Positions 8,533 to 17,058 of a DNA stretch of 64,000 nt are shown in pieces. The notes under the pieces are model-generated. The model ran no database searches and was not told the DNA's origin. It was given only the letters and a program-made list of their open reading frames with translations. How positions within the stretch are numbered: the stretch's first letter is position 1; each line of letters opens with the position of its first letter. This DNA comes from Palsa-504 sp963739615. Lineage in GTDB: Bacteria; Actinomycetota; Actinomycetes; Streptosporangiales; Streptosporangiaceae. Made by a program: the position numbers and the translations under genes. The stretch lies in the NCBI GenBank assembly GCA_963739615.1, contig CAVUBD010000030.1, forward strand, positions 62,001 to 126,000, read 5' to 3'.

Positions 8533-9797
8533 AGCCGGTCCGGGCCCGTCGCCCCGGTCGGCTGGCAGCGGTGCATCGTTCAAGCCTGGCTGGATCAGCG
8601 CACCGGAGGTCCCGAGTGCCTCGATCTCGTCGGCGCTGAACCCGAGTTCTGTGAGTATTTCGGTGTTGTGTTCGCCTTGGCGCGCGGCCAGCTGACCGTC
8701 GTCGGCCCGCGGCTGGTCCGCGAAGTGCCATGGACGCCCAGGGATCTTGATCTGGCCACCGGACCTGTCGGACACGGTCCGCACCGCGTTCCACCCGCGG
8801 GCCCAGTCGCTGCCGGCGAACTCCTTGACGGTGCGGACCCGTCCGGTCGCGATCTTCGCCTCGTCTAGCTGAGCGTCCAGTGCGTCCATGTCCCCGAACG
8901 TCCAGATCCACTCCTGCACGATGCGATGCAGCGCCGCCAGGTTGCGAAGGCGCAGCTCCGGCGTCAGGAACCGGGGATCCTGGCCGAGATCAGGCCGGCG
9001 CATGGCGGCCAGGTAGAAGGGAAAGGACATGCTGCCGACCAGGCTCATCGGGCTCGCGAATCGTTCCCCGTGAGGTCCTTCGAAGAACGGGCCGTCGGTC
9101 GCGCCGAGGATCGGCCGCTCATCACCGAGTTCGGACTCGGAAAGGTCGGCGTGCACGCGTTCATTGATGGAGAGCATCACGGCCGCCATGGCCACGTCGA
9201 TGTACTGGCCGTGGCCGGTACGCTCGCGCTCGGTGAGGCAGGCCAGGATGGCGATGGCAGCGTGCAGGCCCGAGTAGACGTCGGCATGGGAGAGTGAGTC
9301 GCTGCGCAGCTCGCCGGTGCGCTCGAAGTGCTCGGCCGTGGTGGCGGTGATTCCCGTCTCAGCCTGGACGGTCGGCGCGTAGGCCATCCGCGAGCGCCAC
9401 GGACCGTGCTGGCCGTAGCCGCTGATCGAGGCGTACACGACGCCCGGGTTGCGGGCTGAGACTGACTTGTAGTCCAGCCGAACGCGGCGAGCGCCCCGGG
9501 CCTGAAGTTCTCCACGATAACGTCGGCGGTGTCGCAGAGCCGAAGAGCAACGTCGCGAGCGCCAGGCGCGTTGAGGTCGATGCTCACGTTGCGCTTGCCC
9601 GCGTTCTGCTGGGAGTAGTAACCCGAGATCTCGCCGCGGTTCGGGAATGCCCGCCGGGACAGGTCGCCGCCAGGCGGCTCGAGCTTGATGACCTCGGCGC
9701 CGAGGTCGAGCAGCGTCTTGGCGCAGTGGGGGCCAGCCAGCACGCGGGAGAAATCGACGACGCGGATGCCGTCGAGGGGGAGCGGCATCCCGCTCAC
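8338..9797 (-). pseudogene. Family III CoA-transferase (CaiB/BaiF), frameshifted
   Basis: The N-terminus (ATG 9797, LDGIRVVDFSRVLAGPHCA, then LGAEVIKLEPPGGD) and the later part (LDYKSVSARNPGVVYASISG, with HADVYSG holding the likely catalytic Asp) are in different frames. They join at about 9484, where one base is missing between ENFRPGALAAFG and LDYKSV. The family moves CoA between carboxylic acids. The shifted frame overruns the usual C-terminus and overlaps the convergent gene by 195 bases, so the stop may also be lost. Its ATG overlaps the stop of the upstream hydratase remnant (ATGA), so they were co-translated. Either a real lesion or a base-call error. Confidence 0.8.
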
Positions 9798-10326
9798 CTG
9801 CCTTCGAACCCGGCCATGCCGACGCCGTTCTCGCGATAGGATTTAACGCCGGCGCGGAAGTCGGCGGAACGCATGATCGGGCGCTGGATCTCGGCCATGG
9901 CGGCGTCGGCGGCTCCGGTCCCTTCGCTGACCGCGACCGAGACCAGGCGCTTGGTGGCGCCGTTGGCGATCGACGGTCCGTGGGCGAGTTCCTGGGCGAT
10001 GACCATCGTGGCGTCGTCGAGCCGCTCATCGGCTACGACCCAGTTGATGATGTTCCAGCGCTCCAGGGTGGCGGCCGGGTAGCGCCGGCCTAGCAGTGCC
10101 ATCTCCTTGGCCCTCGCCGCGCCGGCTCGCTGCGTGAGCCGTTGCACCGCGCCCATCAGGGGGTGGAGGCCGACCGTGACCTCGACGGATCCGATCTTGG
10201 CCGACTCGGACGCCACGATGAGGTCGCAAGCCAGCGCGAGCGCGAAGCCGCCGCCGACGCAGAGAACTCCTTCTTCTCCTCAGGCGTGTAGGCGCCGACG
10301 GGGTGATGAATCTTCCACAGTGGCAT
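9794..10326 (-). pseudogene. Tautomerase 5' end fused to enoyl-CoA hydratase 3' part
   Basis: From ATG 10326 the first 17 codons (MPLWKIHHPVGAYTPEEKK) are the N-terminus of a 4-oxalocrotonate-tautomerase/cis-CaaD-like enzyme, with a normal ribosome site. At about 10270 the sequence changes to an enoyl-CoA hydratase segment in another frame (GVLCVGGGFALALACDL, then IVASESAKIGSVEVTVGLHP), running to the stop at 9794. A deletion has removed the rest of the tautomerase and the first third of the hydratase. The oxyanion-hole Gly-rich region is present but the first crotonase half is gone. Both parents suit degradation of aromatic or aliphatic acids, as does the following CoA-transferase. Confidence 0.8.
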
Positions 10327-10473
10327 CTCAGTTTCCTCGCATGTTCCGTGTTGCGCTGCTTGAGCATTAATAAAACACAGATCGAGTCTAAAAACAAGAC
10401 TAAGTTGAAAAAGAAGATTCACAGGGAAGGCGTGGCTGGCCGTGCACGAGGGACTGCCGGATTGGCCAGCGGT

Positions 10474-11004
10474 TCAGCTGGCGCGTCCAGGGCGGCCAGG
10501 CTGACGGGGAGCTGGCGCCAGCCGGCCGCGGATATCGAGTTCCGGGGGAACATCGTCGGGGTACCCGGGGCCGACGCAGAACTGGATGTCGCCGTGCACG
10601 ACGGGCTCGCCGCACTCGACGCAGACCACCTGGCTGACGATGTTGTGCCCGGGCTGGTGGTGGTGCAGGGTGACCGGCGCGCCGCCTCCGTCGTCGAGCC
10701 ATTTGTCGCCCCAGGCGAGCATGGCCGCGAGGACAGGGAAGAAGTCGCGGCCCCGCTCGGTGAGCAGGTACTCGTAACGTGGCGGATTGTCCTGGTAGAA
10801 CCGCTTGGTCATGATCCCTGCCTCGACCAGCTTGCCGAGCCGGTCAGACAGCGTGTTGCGGGCGACACCCAGGGAGCGCTGGAATTCGTCGAAGCGGGTG
10901 AGCCCCTGCATGGCGTCGCGGACGATGAGCAGCGTCCAGGAGTCGCCGAACACCTCGACGGCGCGTGCAAGCGAGCATGGCCACTCGGTGAATTCCCGCT
11001 TCAT
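10474..11004 (-). CDS. HxlR family winged-helix regulator
   Basis: 176 residues. MKREFTEWPCSLARAVEVFG with Cys10 starts the HxlR winged helix-turn-helix (FGDSWTLLIVRDA, FDEFQRSLGVARNTLSDRL, wing YEYLLTERGRDFFPVL). A C-terminal extension carries CVECGEP. HxlR proteins are dimeric repressors or activators that often sense electrophiles through the N-terminal Cys. It lies upstream of, and co-directional with, the tautomerase/hydratase/CoA-transferase remnants, which it probably controlled. A short dyad (AGTC, nine bases, GACT) at about 11010-11026 is a possible autoregulatory site. Confidence 0.88.
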   Translation of the reverse strand: MKREFTEWPCSLARAVEVFGDSWTLLIVRDAMQGLTRFDEFQRSLGVARNTLSDRLGKLVEAGIMTKRFYQDNPPRYEYLLTERGRDFFPVLAAMLAWGDKWLDDGGGAPVTLHHHQPGHNIVSQVVCVECGEPVVHGDIQFCVGPGYPDDVPPELDIRGRLAPAPRQPGRPGRAS

Positions 11005-11087
11005 AGAGTCTAGTTTAGCGACTGAGTTGCCACTGCGGCGCCGCTGGCCGCTGACCTGGCGCGGTCGGCTTCTGCCAGACTGGGGCT

Positions 11088-12359
11088 ATGCCCGCTTCAC
11101 CGGCACCCGCAATCGAGCGCGAGCCAATGGAATTGCGGGTGCGCCGCCTGGCCGCCGCGCGGCGGCGGGCCACCGCTCTCCTCGGGGCGGTTACGGTGCT
11201 GTTCGTGGCCGTGACGGCGGCCGGCGTCCACGGGACCCTCCTCGGCTACGTGCAGGCCGGCGCCGAGGCCTCCCTGGTGGGCGGCGTAGCGGACTGGTTC
11301 GCGGTGACGGCCCTGTTCCGCCGTCCCCTGGGCCTGCCGATACCGCACACCGCGCTGATCGTCGAGCGCAAGGACCAGTTCGCCGCCACGCTCGGCCAGT
11401 TCGTTCAAGAGAACTTTCTCAACGCCGATGTCCTGGCCGAGCGGATACGTTCCGCTCGCCTCGTTCCCCGGCTGGCCGCCTGGCTGGCCGGCCAGGCCAA
11501 CGCCGCCCGTTTCGCCGGTCACGCCGCGGACCTGGTGGTCACGGTGGCCGAGGCCCTGCGCGATGAGGATGTCCAGCGCGTGCTCACCGCCGAACTGACC
11601 CGGGCGGTAGACGCCGTCGAGGTAGCCCCGCTGGCCGGGCGGACGCTTCGGGTCATCATCGCGGGAGGTCACCACGCCGAGCTGTTCAACGCTATCGTGT
11701 CCGGCGCCGACCGCTATCTCGCCGACCATTCCGCCGAACTTCGCGAGCTGTTCGAGGCCGAGTCACCCGGCTGGCTACCCGGCGCTCTTTACCGGCGCGT
11801 CTTCGACCGTCTGTACGCCAGGCTGCGACAGCGGCTGGCGGCGATGGCCGCCGACCCCGACGACGAGACCCGGCATCAGTTCGAGGCGTGGATCGCCGGG
11901 CTCCCCGACCGCCTCGAGACGTCCCCGGAGCTGCGCGAGCGCGGGGAGCGCCTCAAGCGCGAGGTTCTGGGCAGCGCCTTGCTGCGAGACTGGTCCTCGT
12001 CGTTGTGGCAGAAGGCCAAGGACACCCTGCGGACCCAGGCGGCCGACCCGGAATCTGAGCTGCGCCGTCGGCTGGCCGATGCGCTGGCGGCCGCCGGCCG
12101 CCGCCTCGGGTCAGACCGCAGCCTCGCCGAAGGCCTCGAGCGCATGGTCGAGTCGGGGGTCAGGGCACTCGCCGGCCAGTTCCATGACGAGCTCGCCAAC
12201 CTGGTCACGGGGACCATCGAGCGGTGGGACGCCGCCGAGACGTCGAGCCAGCTGGAACTGCTCCTCGGCCGCGATCTGCAGTACATCCGCATCAACGGCA
12301 CGGTGGTGGGGGCAGGAGTGGGGCTGGCCTTGCACGCCATCGTCCAGGCTCTGGCCTGA
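11088..12359 (+). CDS. DUF445 domain protein
   Basis: 423 residues, matching the length of the DUF445 (YjiN-like) family. An N-terminal membrane helix (near residues 30-52) is followed by the family motif AEASLVGGVADWFAVTALFR and PLGLPIPHTALI, then a long helical stretch and a C-terminal hydrophobic segment (VVGAGVGLALHAIVQAL). The function of the family is unknown; it is thought to be an inner-membrane-associated protein. It looks intact and has its own promoter region opposite HxlR. Confidence 0.88.
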   Translation: MPASPAPAIEREPMELRVRRLAAARRRATALLGAVTVLFVAVTAAGVHGTLLGYVQAGAEASLVGGVADWFAVTALFRRPLGLPIPHTALIVERKDQFAATLGQFVQENFLNADVLAERIRSARLVPRLAAWLAGQANAARFAGHAADLVVTVAEALRDEDVQRVLTAELTRAVDAVEVAPLAGRTLRVIIAGGHHAELFNAIVSGADRYLADHSAELRELFEAESPGWLPGALYRRVFDRLYARLRQRLAAMAADPDDETRHQFEAWIAGLPDRLETSPELRERGERLKREVLGSALLRDWSSSLWQKAKDTLRTQAADPESELRRRLADALAAAGRRLGSDRSLAEGLERMVESGVRALAGQFHDELANLVTGTIERWDAAETSSQLELLLGRDLQYIRINGTVVGAGVGLALHAIVQALA

Positions 12360-12367
12360 TGAAGGTG

Positions 12368-12556
12368 TCAGCTCATCCCGGCTGGCTCGGTAAAGGCCAG
12401 GCGAAAGCGCTGCAGTGCGTAATCGCTGTCGCGGGAGGCAAACCCTTCCAGGCCCACGACGCCGGTGTAGCCGGCCCGGTGCAGTGCGCCGGCGATAGCC
12501 GGGTAGCTGATCTCGCCGGTGCCGGGTTCGCAGCGGCCGGGGACGTCGGCGCGCCG
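12368..12556 (-). pseudogene. C-terminal remnant of a hydroxypyruvate-isomerase-like TIM barrel
   Basis: Read leftward the frame gives ADVPGRCEPGTGEISYPAIA then ALHRAGYTGVVGLEGFASRD and ends FRLAFTEPAGMS, stop at 12368. This is the C-terminal sixth of xylose-isomerase-like / hydroxypyruvate isomerases (xGEPGxGEIDYP and GYxGxVGLE motifs). Everything upstream is lost, right at the operator of the neighbouring LacI gene. It may once have been the divergent target of that repressor. Confidence 0.75.
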
Positions 12557-12562
12557 TCGCGC

Positions 12563-12574
12563 TAGAGCGCTCTA
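12563..12574. promoter_or_regulatory. LacI-type operator
   Basis: TAGAGCGCTCTA is a perfect 12-bp palindrome with the central CG typical of LacI/GalR operators. It overlaps a -10-like TATACT at 12573 and precedes the LacI gene by about 26 bases, suggesting autorepression. It abuts the truncated isomerase on the other side. Confidence 0.75.
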
Positions 12575-12599
12575 TACTTTGGTCGATCGCACATGGGAG

Positions 12600-13616
12600 G
12601 TGTTCGGAACGAAGTCCGACAGGCGCGCGCCCACGGTCACGATGGAGGATGTGGCCGAACGTGCCGGGGTATCGCGAGCCCTCGTCTCGATCGTGTTCCG
12701 CGGCGTCGCCGGCGCTAGTCCCGCCACGCGCGAACGGGTGATGCAGGCGGCCGAGGAACTGGCCTACCGCCCGGATCAGCGGGCACGACTGCTTGGCCGC
12801 AACCGCACCCGCATGGTCGGAGTGGCTTTCGGGCTGCACGACGAGTTCCACGCCGAGGTGGTCGAACAGCTCTACCAGGCCGTCGAGGGTACCGGCTACG
12901 AGCTGGCCCTCGGTGCCGTGGCACCCACCCGCGACGAGCACCGCGCCGTGCAATCGCTGCTCGACTACCGCTGTGAAGCGCTCATCCTCGTCGGCCCCGC
13001 CCTTCCCAGGGCGGCGATCGAGGAACTCGCCGAGCGCCTGCCGGTCGTCGTGGTCGCCCGGGCACTACGCTCGCGCGCGGTGGAGGTGGTCCGGACCGAC
13101 GACGTCGCCGGCGTCCGCCTCGCCGTCGAGCACCTCGCCGCCCTGGGACACCAGGCGATCGCGCACGTCGACGGCCAGCGTGCACCCGGCGCCGCCGAGC
13201 GGCGCCGCGGCTACCGCGCCACCATGCGCCGCGTCGGACTCGACGCCCGCACGCGCGTGATACCCGGAGGACTTACCGAGCAGCACGGCGAGCGCGCCGC
13301 CGCCCAGCTGCTGGCCGGTAAGCCGCCCACCGCAGTCACCGCGTTCAACGACCACTGCGCCGTGGGCCTGATGGCCGCCGTCCGCGCACGCGGCGTACGC
13401 ATACCTGATCAGCTGTCGCTGGTGGGCTACGACAACAGCCACATCGCCAGCCTGTCCACCGTCGCGCTCACCACCGTCGCTCAGGACGCGCCGGCTCTCG
13501 CGGGCACGGCACTCGACCTCGCGCTCAGTCGCACCGAGCATGAGTACGGCACATCGTCCGAGACCGTGCTCCCGCCACGGCTTGTCATCAGGCAAACGTC
13601 CGCCCCGCCCGGCTGA
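12600..13616 (+). CDS. LacI family transcriptional regulator
   Basis: About 338 residues from GTG 12600; the open frame extends back to 12519 but across the operator, and ATG 12642 is an alternative. The helix-turn-helix is VTMEDVAERAGVSRALVSIV with hinge helix ATRERVMQAAEELAYRP, followed by a periplasmic-binding-protein-like sensor domain ending in GYDNSHIASLSTVALTTVAQ. Such repressors respond to sugars or related ligands. The adjoining isomerase remnant hints at a sugar or hydroxypyruvate ligand, but its target operon is gone. Confidence 0.88.
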   Translation: MFGTKSDRRAPTVTMEDVAERAGVSRALVSIVFRGVAGASPATRERVMQAAEELAYRPDQRARLLGRNRTRMVGVAFGLHDEFHAEVVEQLYQAVEGTGYELALGAVAPTRDEHRAVQSLLDYRCEALILVGPALPRAAIEELAERLPVVVVARALRSRAVEVVRTDDVAGVRLAVEHLAALGHQAIAHVDGQRAPGAAERRRGYRATMRRVGLDARTRVIPGGLTEQHGERAAAQLLAGKPPTAVTAFNDHCAVGLMAAVRARGVRIPDQLSLVGYDNSHIASLSTVALTTVAQDAPALAGTALDLALSRTEHEYGTSSETVLPPRLVIRQTSAPPG

Positions 13617-13727
13617 CCGGCTCTCCATATGGCCGCCATCGGCGGCACACAGCCGATCCTTCCCGGCCGGTTATCAAGGAGGCATGGCCTGAGACGCAGG
13701 CCGCCGGCACACATCGAGGTGATCGTG

Positions 13728-14009
13728 ATGACAACCAGCAAGCTCGTGCGCCGGAACGGCGCCGGCTCGCGAGTGCGGCGGGCCCTGAACCGCTCGCTGC
13801 ACGCCCTGCGGAAGCTGTACAGCGAGCCGGAGTACGGGTGGGAGCGGTTCTTCGGGAGCGGCCTCGCGCCGGAGGACCGGACCCAAGCTGCCGCCAAGCG
13901 CGCGCGGCGGCCGGGCCTCGCCCGGGCGGGCAGATCAGACGGCGGGACGGCAGCCGAGCATCAGGCCGGACCGGACTGCCTTAGCCGCGGCCCATCAGCA
14001 TCGAGCTGA
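13728..14009 (+). CDS. Possible small basic protein
   Basis: From ATG 13728 the frame gives MTTSKLVRRNGAGSRVRRAL and LYSEPEYGWERFFGSGLAPE, an Arg-rich 93-residue product with no recognised domain. AGGTGATCG upstream could serve as ribosome site. The last 29 bases overlap the end of the antisense transporter remnant. Codon use in the first 60 codons looks genuine; the tail does not. It may be shorter than shown, or spurious. Confidence 0.35.
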   Translation: MTTSKLVRRNGAGSRVRRALNRSLHALRKLYSEPEYGWERFFGSGLAPEDRTQAAAKRARRPGLARAGRSDGGTAAEHQAGPDCLSRGPSASS

Positions 14010-14275
14010 TGTCGAACTCGGGGAACCCGAGGAACTGCTTCATCACGTCGACCACGCGCTGCAGCCGTGCCCTGTCCACACTGCCAGCCGGCCCGCTGCT
14101 GACCGGATAGCTGTCTAGCGCCATGACCGCTGCGGTTTCCGCAGACACGCCGAACGGGGCCGTGCCTTGAACAGGCCCTGATCAAGTGCGATGAAGAAGC
14201 CGGCCGAATCCACGCCCGGATCCACGGCGGCGACAGGCGGGATGATCCCGCCCGAGGCAGCCGCGATATCCGGTC
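13981..14275 (-). pseudogene. ABC-transporter substrate-binding protein with the middle deleted
   Basis: Two pieces of one NMT1/SsuA-like binding protein remain. From about 14275 the N-terminal piece reads IPPVAAVDPGVDSAGFFIAL and DQGLFKA. From about 14150, in another frame, the C-terminal piece reads VSAETAAVMALDSYPVSSGP then LQRVVDVMKQFLGFPEFDIS and ends SMLMGRG at 13981. The roughly 200 residues between are gone, joining the two ends out of frame. These proteins capture nitrogenous or sulfonate substrates for uptake; no permease or ATPase partner is nearby. Confidence 0.65.
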
Positions 14276-14280
14276 CAGGC

Positions 14281-15132
14281 TCAGAAGAGGGTCGGCGGTC
14301 CGGACGGGATCGGCTCTGGGAGCGGCTCGACCTCGGGCACCCGGGCCCGCACGTCGTCGTGGAATCGGCGGGCCAGCTTGAGCGCGCCGACATTGTTGGG
14401 CGTGTGGATAAAGACGGTCGGGGAACGCCCCTCGCGCAGCCAGCCGGCCACTTCGTCGAGCCAGGGCTGCCATCCCGCGACTGTGCGTGCCGCGTCATCC
14501 CGGCCGATGTAGCGGACGACGGGATGGGCGGTGAGGGCCCGTGACCGGCGGGGCAGGCGCGGCTTCTTCGACTGTGCCTCCTGTTCGGCGTCGCTCATCG
14601 GAGGACCGTCGAACAGGACGGTGGTGTCGAAGGTCACCCATTCGGCGCCGACGTCACCGAGAGCCCTTTCGAGCTGTTGTTCCGATCGCGGGTCCTCGAA
14701 GAACGCGCGGTGCCGTACCTCGACGCAATACCGGTACCCGTCCGGGAGACGGCGCAGGAAACCGGCGAGAGCGCCCAGGTCGGCGGGGCTGAAGGCCGGT
14801 GGCAGCTGGATCCAGAGGGCGTGGGCACGCCGTCCGAGGGGTTCGATCGCGGTCAGAAAGGCGCGGAGCGGCTCGTCGACGTCGGTGAGACGGCGCTCAT
14901 GGGTGATCGGTTTCGGCAGTTTGAGGATGAACCGAAAGTCAGAGGTGGTCTGCCCGGCCCACGATCTCACCGTGCTGAGGGCGGGCGTCGCATAAAAGGT
15001 CGTATTGCCCTCCACGGCGTTGCACCAGGTCGCGTAGGCGCGGAGGCGGTCACGCGGTGACAGCTGATGAGGCAGGTAACGGCCTTGCCAGGGCGCATAC
15101 GTCCACATCGCGCATCCGACGTGGAGTTTCAT
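14281..15132 (-). CDS. DUF72 domain protein
   Basis: 283 residues from ATG 15132. The frame extends to 15246, but MKLHVGCAMWTYAPWQGRYL is the conserved DUF72 start (usually VGTSGWxYxxW). Later motifs: YATWCNAVEGNTTFYATP, FRFILKLPKPITH, YCVEVRHRAFF and FIHTPNNVGALKLA. DUF72 proteins are TIM-barrel-like and of unknown function. The gene looks complete and monocistronic. Confidence 0.87.
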   Translation of the reverse strand: MKLHVGCAMWTYAPWQGRYLPHQLSPRDRLRAYATWCNAVEGNTTFYATPALSTVRSWAGQTTSDFRFILKLPKPITHERRLTDVDEPLRAFLTAIEPLGRRAHALWIQLPPAFSPADLGALAGFLRRLPDGYRYCVEVRHRAFFEDPRSEQQLERALGDVGAEWVTFDTTVLFDGPPMSDAEQEAQSKKPRLPRRSRALTAHPVVRYIGRDDAARTVAGWQPWLDEVAGWLREGRSPTVFIHTPNNVGALKLARRFHDDVRARVPEVEPLPEPIPSGPPTLF

Positions 15133-15332
15133 GACCCCGAAGGTACCCGGAGCCCAGGAGAGGAGAGGACCGGTTAGTTGTCTACCTGACGCCGATGGCG
15201 CTAGCCCTTGCAGCTCGGGTGTGAGATGAGGGGTAATAGTTAACACTCCGGTAACCGATTCGACAAGAGTGCGTCACGTGCCGGGCAGAGCACCGCGGAG
15301 TATTCCGCGCAACCAGGGAAGGACAGCCAACG

Positions 15333-16796
15333 ATGCCTGAAGTCCTCGATGACCTCGACTGGCAAGGCAAGATCTTCAGCAGCGGATGGACAACGGCTCG
15401 CGGTGGAGTTCTCGACGCGATCGAGCCTGCCACCGGCGACGTGCTCGCTCAGGTTGGTCTTGCTAACGCCGACGACATCGCTGCGGCTGCGCGTGCCGCC
15501 CACGAGGCTCAGCCTGAATGGGCGGCCCAGCCCGGCCCGCAGCGTGCTGCGCTAATGCGGCGAGCAGCCCGGATCCTCGAAGATAATCGGGCCGAGTTCG
15601 AGCGGTGGCTCGTCCGTGAGGGCGGCGCCGTCCCTGGCAAGGCCGCCTTCGAGGTCGACCTCGTTCTCGGGGAGCTCTGGGAGGCGGCCGCCCTGCCCAC
15701 GCAACCGTGGGGACATCTGCTTCCCACCAGCGAGGCCGGCCGTCAGAGCGTGGCCAAGCGAGTACCACTCGGGGTCATCGGCGTCATCAGCCCCTGGAAT
15801 TTCCCGCAGATCCTGTCCGTGCGTGCCGTGGCTCCAGCGCTCGCCCTCGGGAATGGCGTGGTCCTCAAGCCAGATGTGCAGACGGCCGTCTCAGGCGGCG
15901 TGCTCATCGCCCGGCTCTTCGAGCTCGCGGGCCTGCCGGACGGCCTGCTGCACGTCCTGCCGGGCGATGCCGAGCCGGGCGCAGCGCTGGCCGGGAATCC
16001 TGATATCGCGATGATCTCCTTCACCGGATCCACCGCAGTCGGGCGGCTAGTTGGCGAAGCCGCCGGGCGCACCCTGAAGAGGGTCAGCCTCGAACTCGGC
16101 GGCAACAACGCCCTCATCGTGCTCGACGACGCGGACCTCAGCGTCGCCAGTTCTTCTGGTGCCTGGAGCGCGTTCCTCCATCAGGGCCAGATATGCATGA
16201 CCGCCGGCCGGCACATCGTCGTGGAGTCGGTCGCTGGCGAGTACCTTGACCGGCTCGCCAAGCGCGCGGAGAACCTGCCCGTTGGCAATCCGCACACGGA
16301 TCCCGTCGCGCTCGGCCCGCTCATCAATGAGCGTCAGCTCGCCAACGTCGACCGCATCGTGCGCGAGACGGTCGGAGCCGGAGCAACGCTTCGCGCAGGC
16401 GGCACTCACGACCAGCTGTACTATCGCCCCACCGTGCTCGCTGACGTCACGCCGGATATGCCGGCTGCCCGCGAGGAGATCTTCGGTCCCGTAGCGCCTG
16501 TCATCGTCGTCAAAGACGCGGACGAGGCCGTCCGCGTTGCCAACGACACTGAATACGGGCTCGTGGCCGCGATCCAGACCGGCTCGGTCGAGCGCGGCCT
16601 CGAGGTCGCGGACCGGCTGCGCACCGGCATCGTACATGTCAACGACCAGACGCTTAACAATGATGCGTTCGCTCCGTTCGGCGGCACCGGCGCATCCGGC
16701 AACGGAAGCCGGTTCGGATCGCAAAGTAGCTGGGACGAGTTCACCCAATGGCAGTGGGTCACCTCTCGGCGCCAAGCCCACGGGTTCCCGTTCTGA
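15333..16796 (+). CDS. NAD(P)-dependent aldehyde dehydrogenase (benzaldehyde dehydrogenase type)
   Basis: 487 residues, full length for the ALDH superfamily. PWNFPQILSVRAVAPALALG and GVVLKP form the cofactor site, FTGSTAVGR is the Rossmann loop, Glu254 (LELGGNN) the general base and Cys288 (QGQICMTAGR) the nucleophile. The sequence and the FAD monooxygenase elsewhere in the window fit oxidation of aromatic aldehydes, but substrate range is inferred. AAGGACAG lies 6-13 bases before ATG 15333. Confidence 0.88.
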   Translation: MPEVLDDLDWQGKIFSSGWTTARGGVLDAIEPATGDVLAQVGLANADDIAAAARAAHEAQPEWAAQPGPQRAALMRRAARILEDNRAEFERWLVREGGAVPGKAAFEVDLVLGELWEAAALPTQPWGHLLPTSEAGRQSVAKRVPLGVIGVISPWNFPQILSVRAVAPALALGNGVVLKPDVQTAVSGGVLIARLFELAGLPDGLLHVLPGDAEPGAALAGNPDIAMISFTGSTAVGRLVGEAAGRTLKRVSLELGGNNALIVLDDADLSVASSSGAWSAFLHQGQICMTAGRHIVVESVAGEYLDRLAKRAENLPVGNPHTDPVALGPLINERQLANVDRIVRETVGAGATLRAGGTHDQLYYRPTVLADVTPDMPAAREEIFGPVAPVIVVKDADEAVRVANDTEYGLVAAIQTGSVERGLEVADRLRTGIVHVNDQTLNNDAFAPFGGTGASGNGSRFGSQSSWDEFTQWQWVTSRRQAHGFPF

Positions 16797-16891
16797 CCTG
16801 GCCGCCCACGGCAGCTGTAAAAGTTTGTCCGATATTTACCATCGTGGGGTGAACCGGCTGAGCGGCCGGTACGTATCAAGGGCAGTCAGCC

Positions 16892-16946
16892 GCAGCGCAC
16901 TGACCTCCCGCAGTGCGCTGCCGCACTGATGACTGCCGCGGCAGTC
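16892..16946. repeat. Stacked inverted repeats behind the aldehyde dehydrogenase
   Basis: GCAGCGCACTG (16892-16902) pairs exactly with 16911-16921 around an 8-base loop, and ten bases further on GACTGCCGCGGCAGTC (16931-16946) is a perfect 16-bp palindrome. GGCAGTC at 16881-16887 also pairs with GACTGCC at 16931. The position suggests a terminator cluster or a regulatory RNA fold. Confidence 0.6.
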
Positions 16947-17058
16947 CGAGCGGGACAGCAGGGAGGCGTCATGCGGTTAGCGATGGGCATCGGCCTGCGC
17001 CTTCCTCCCCGACCAGGGCCAGACGCGGTGAGCAACCTCATGTGTCAGGGAGGACATC

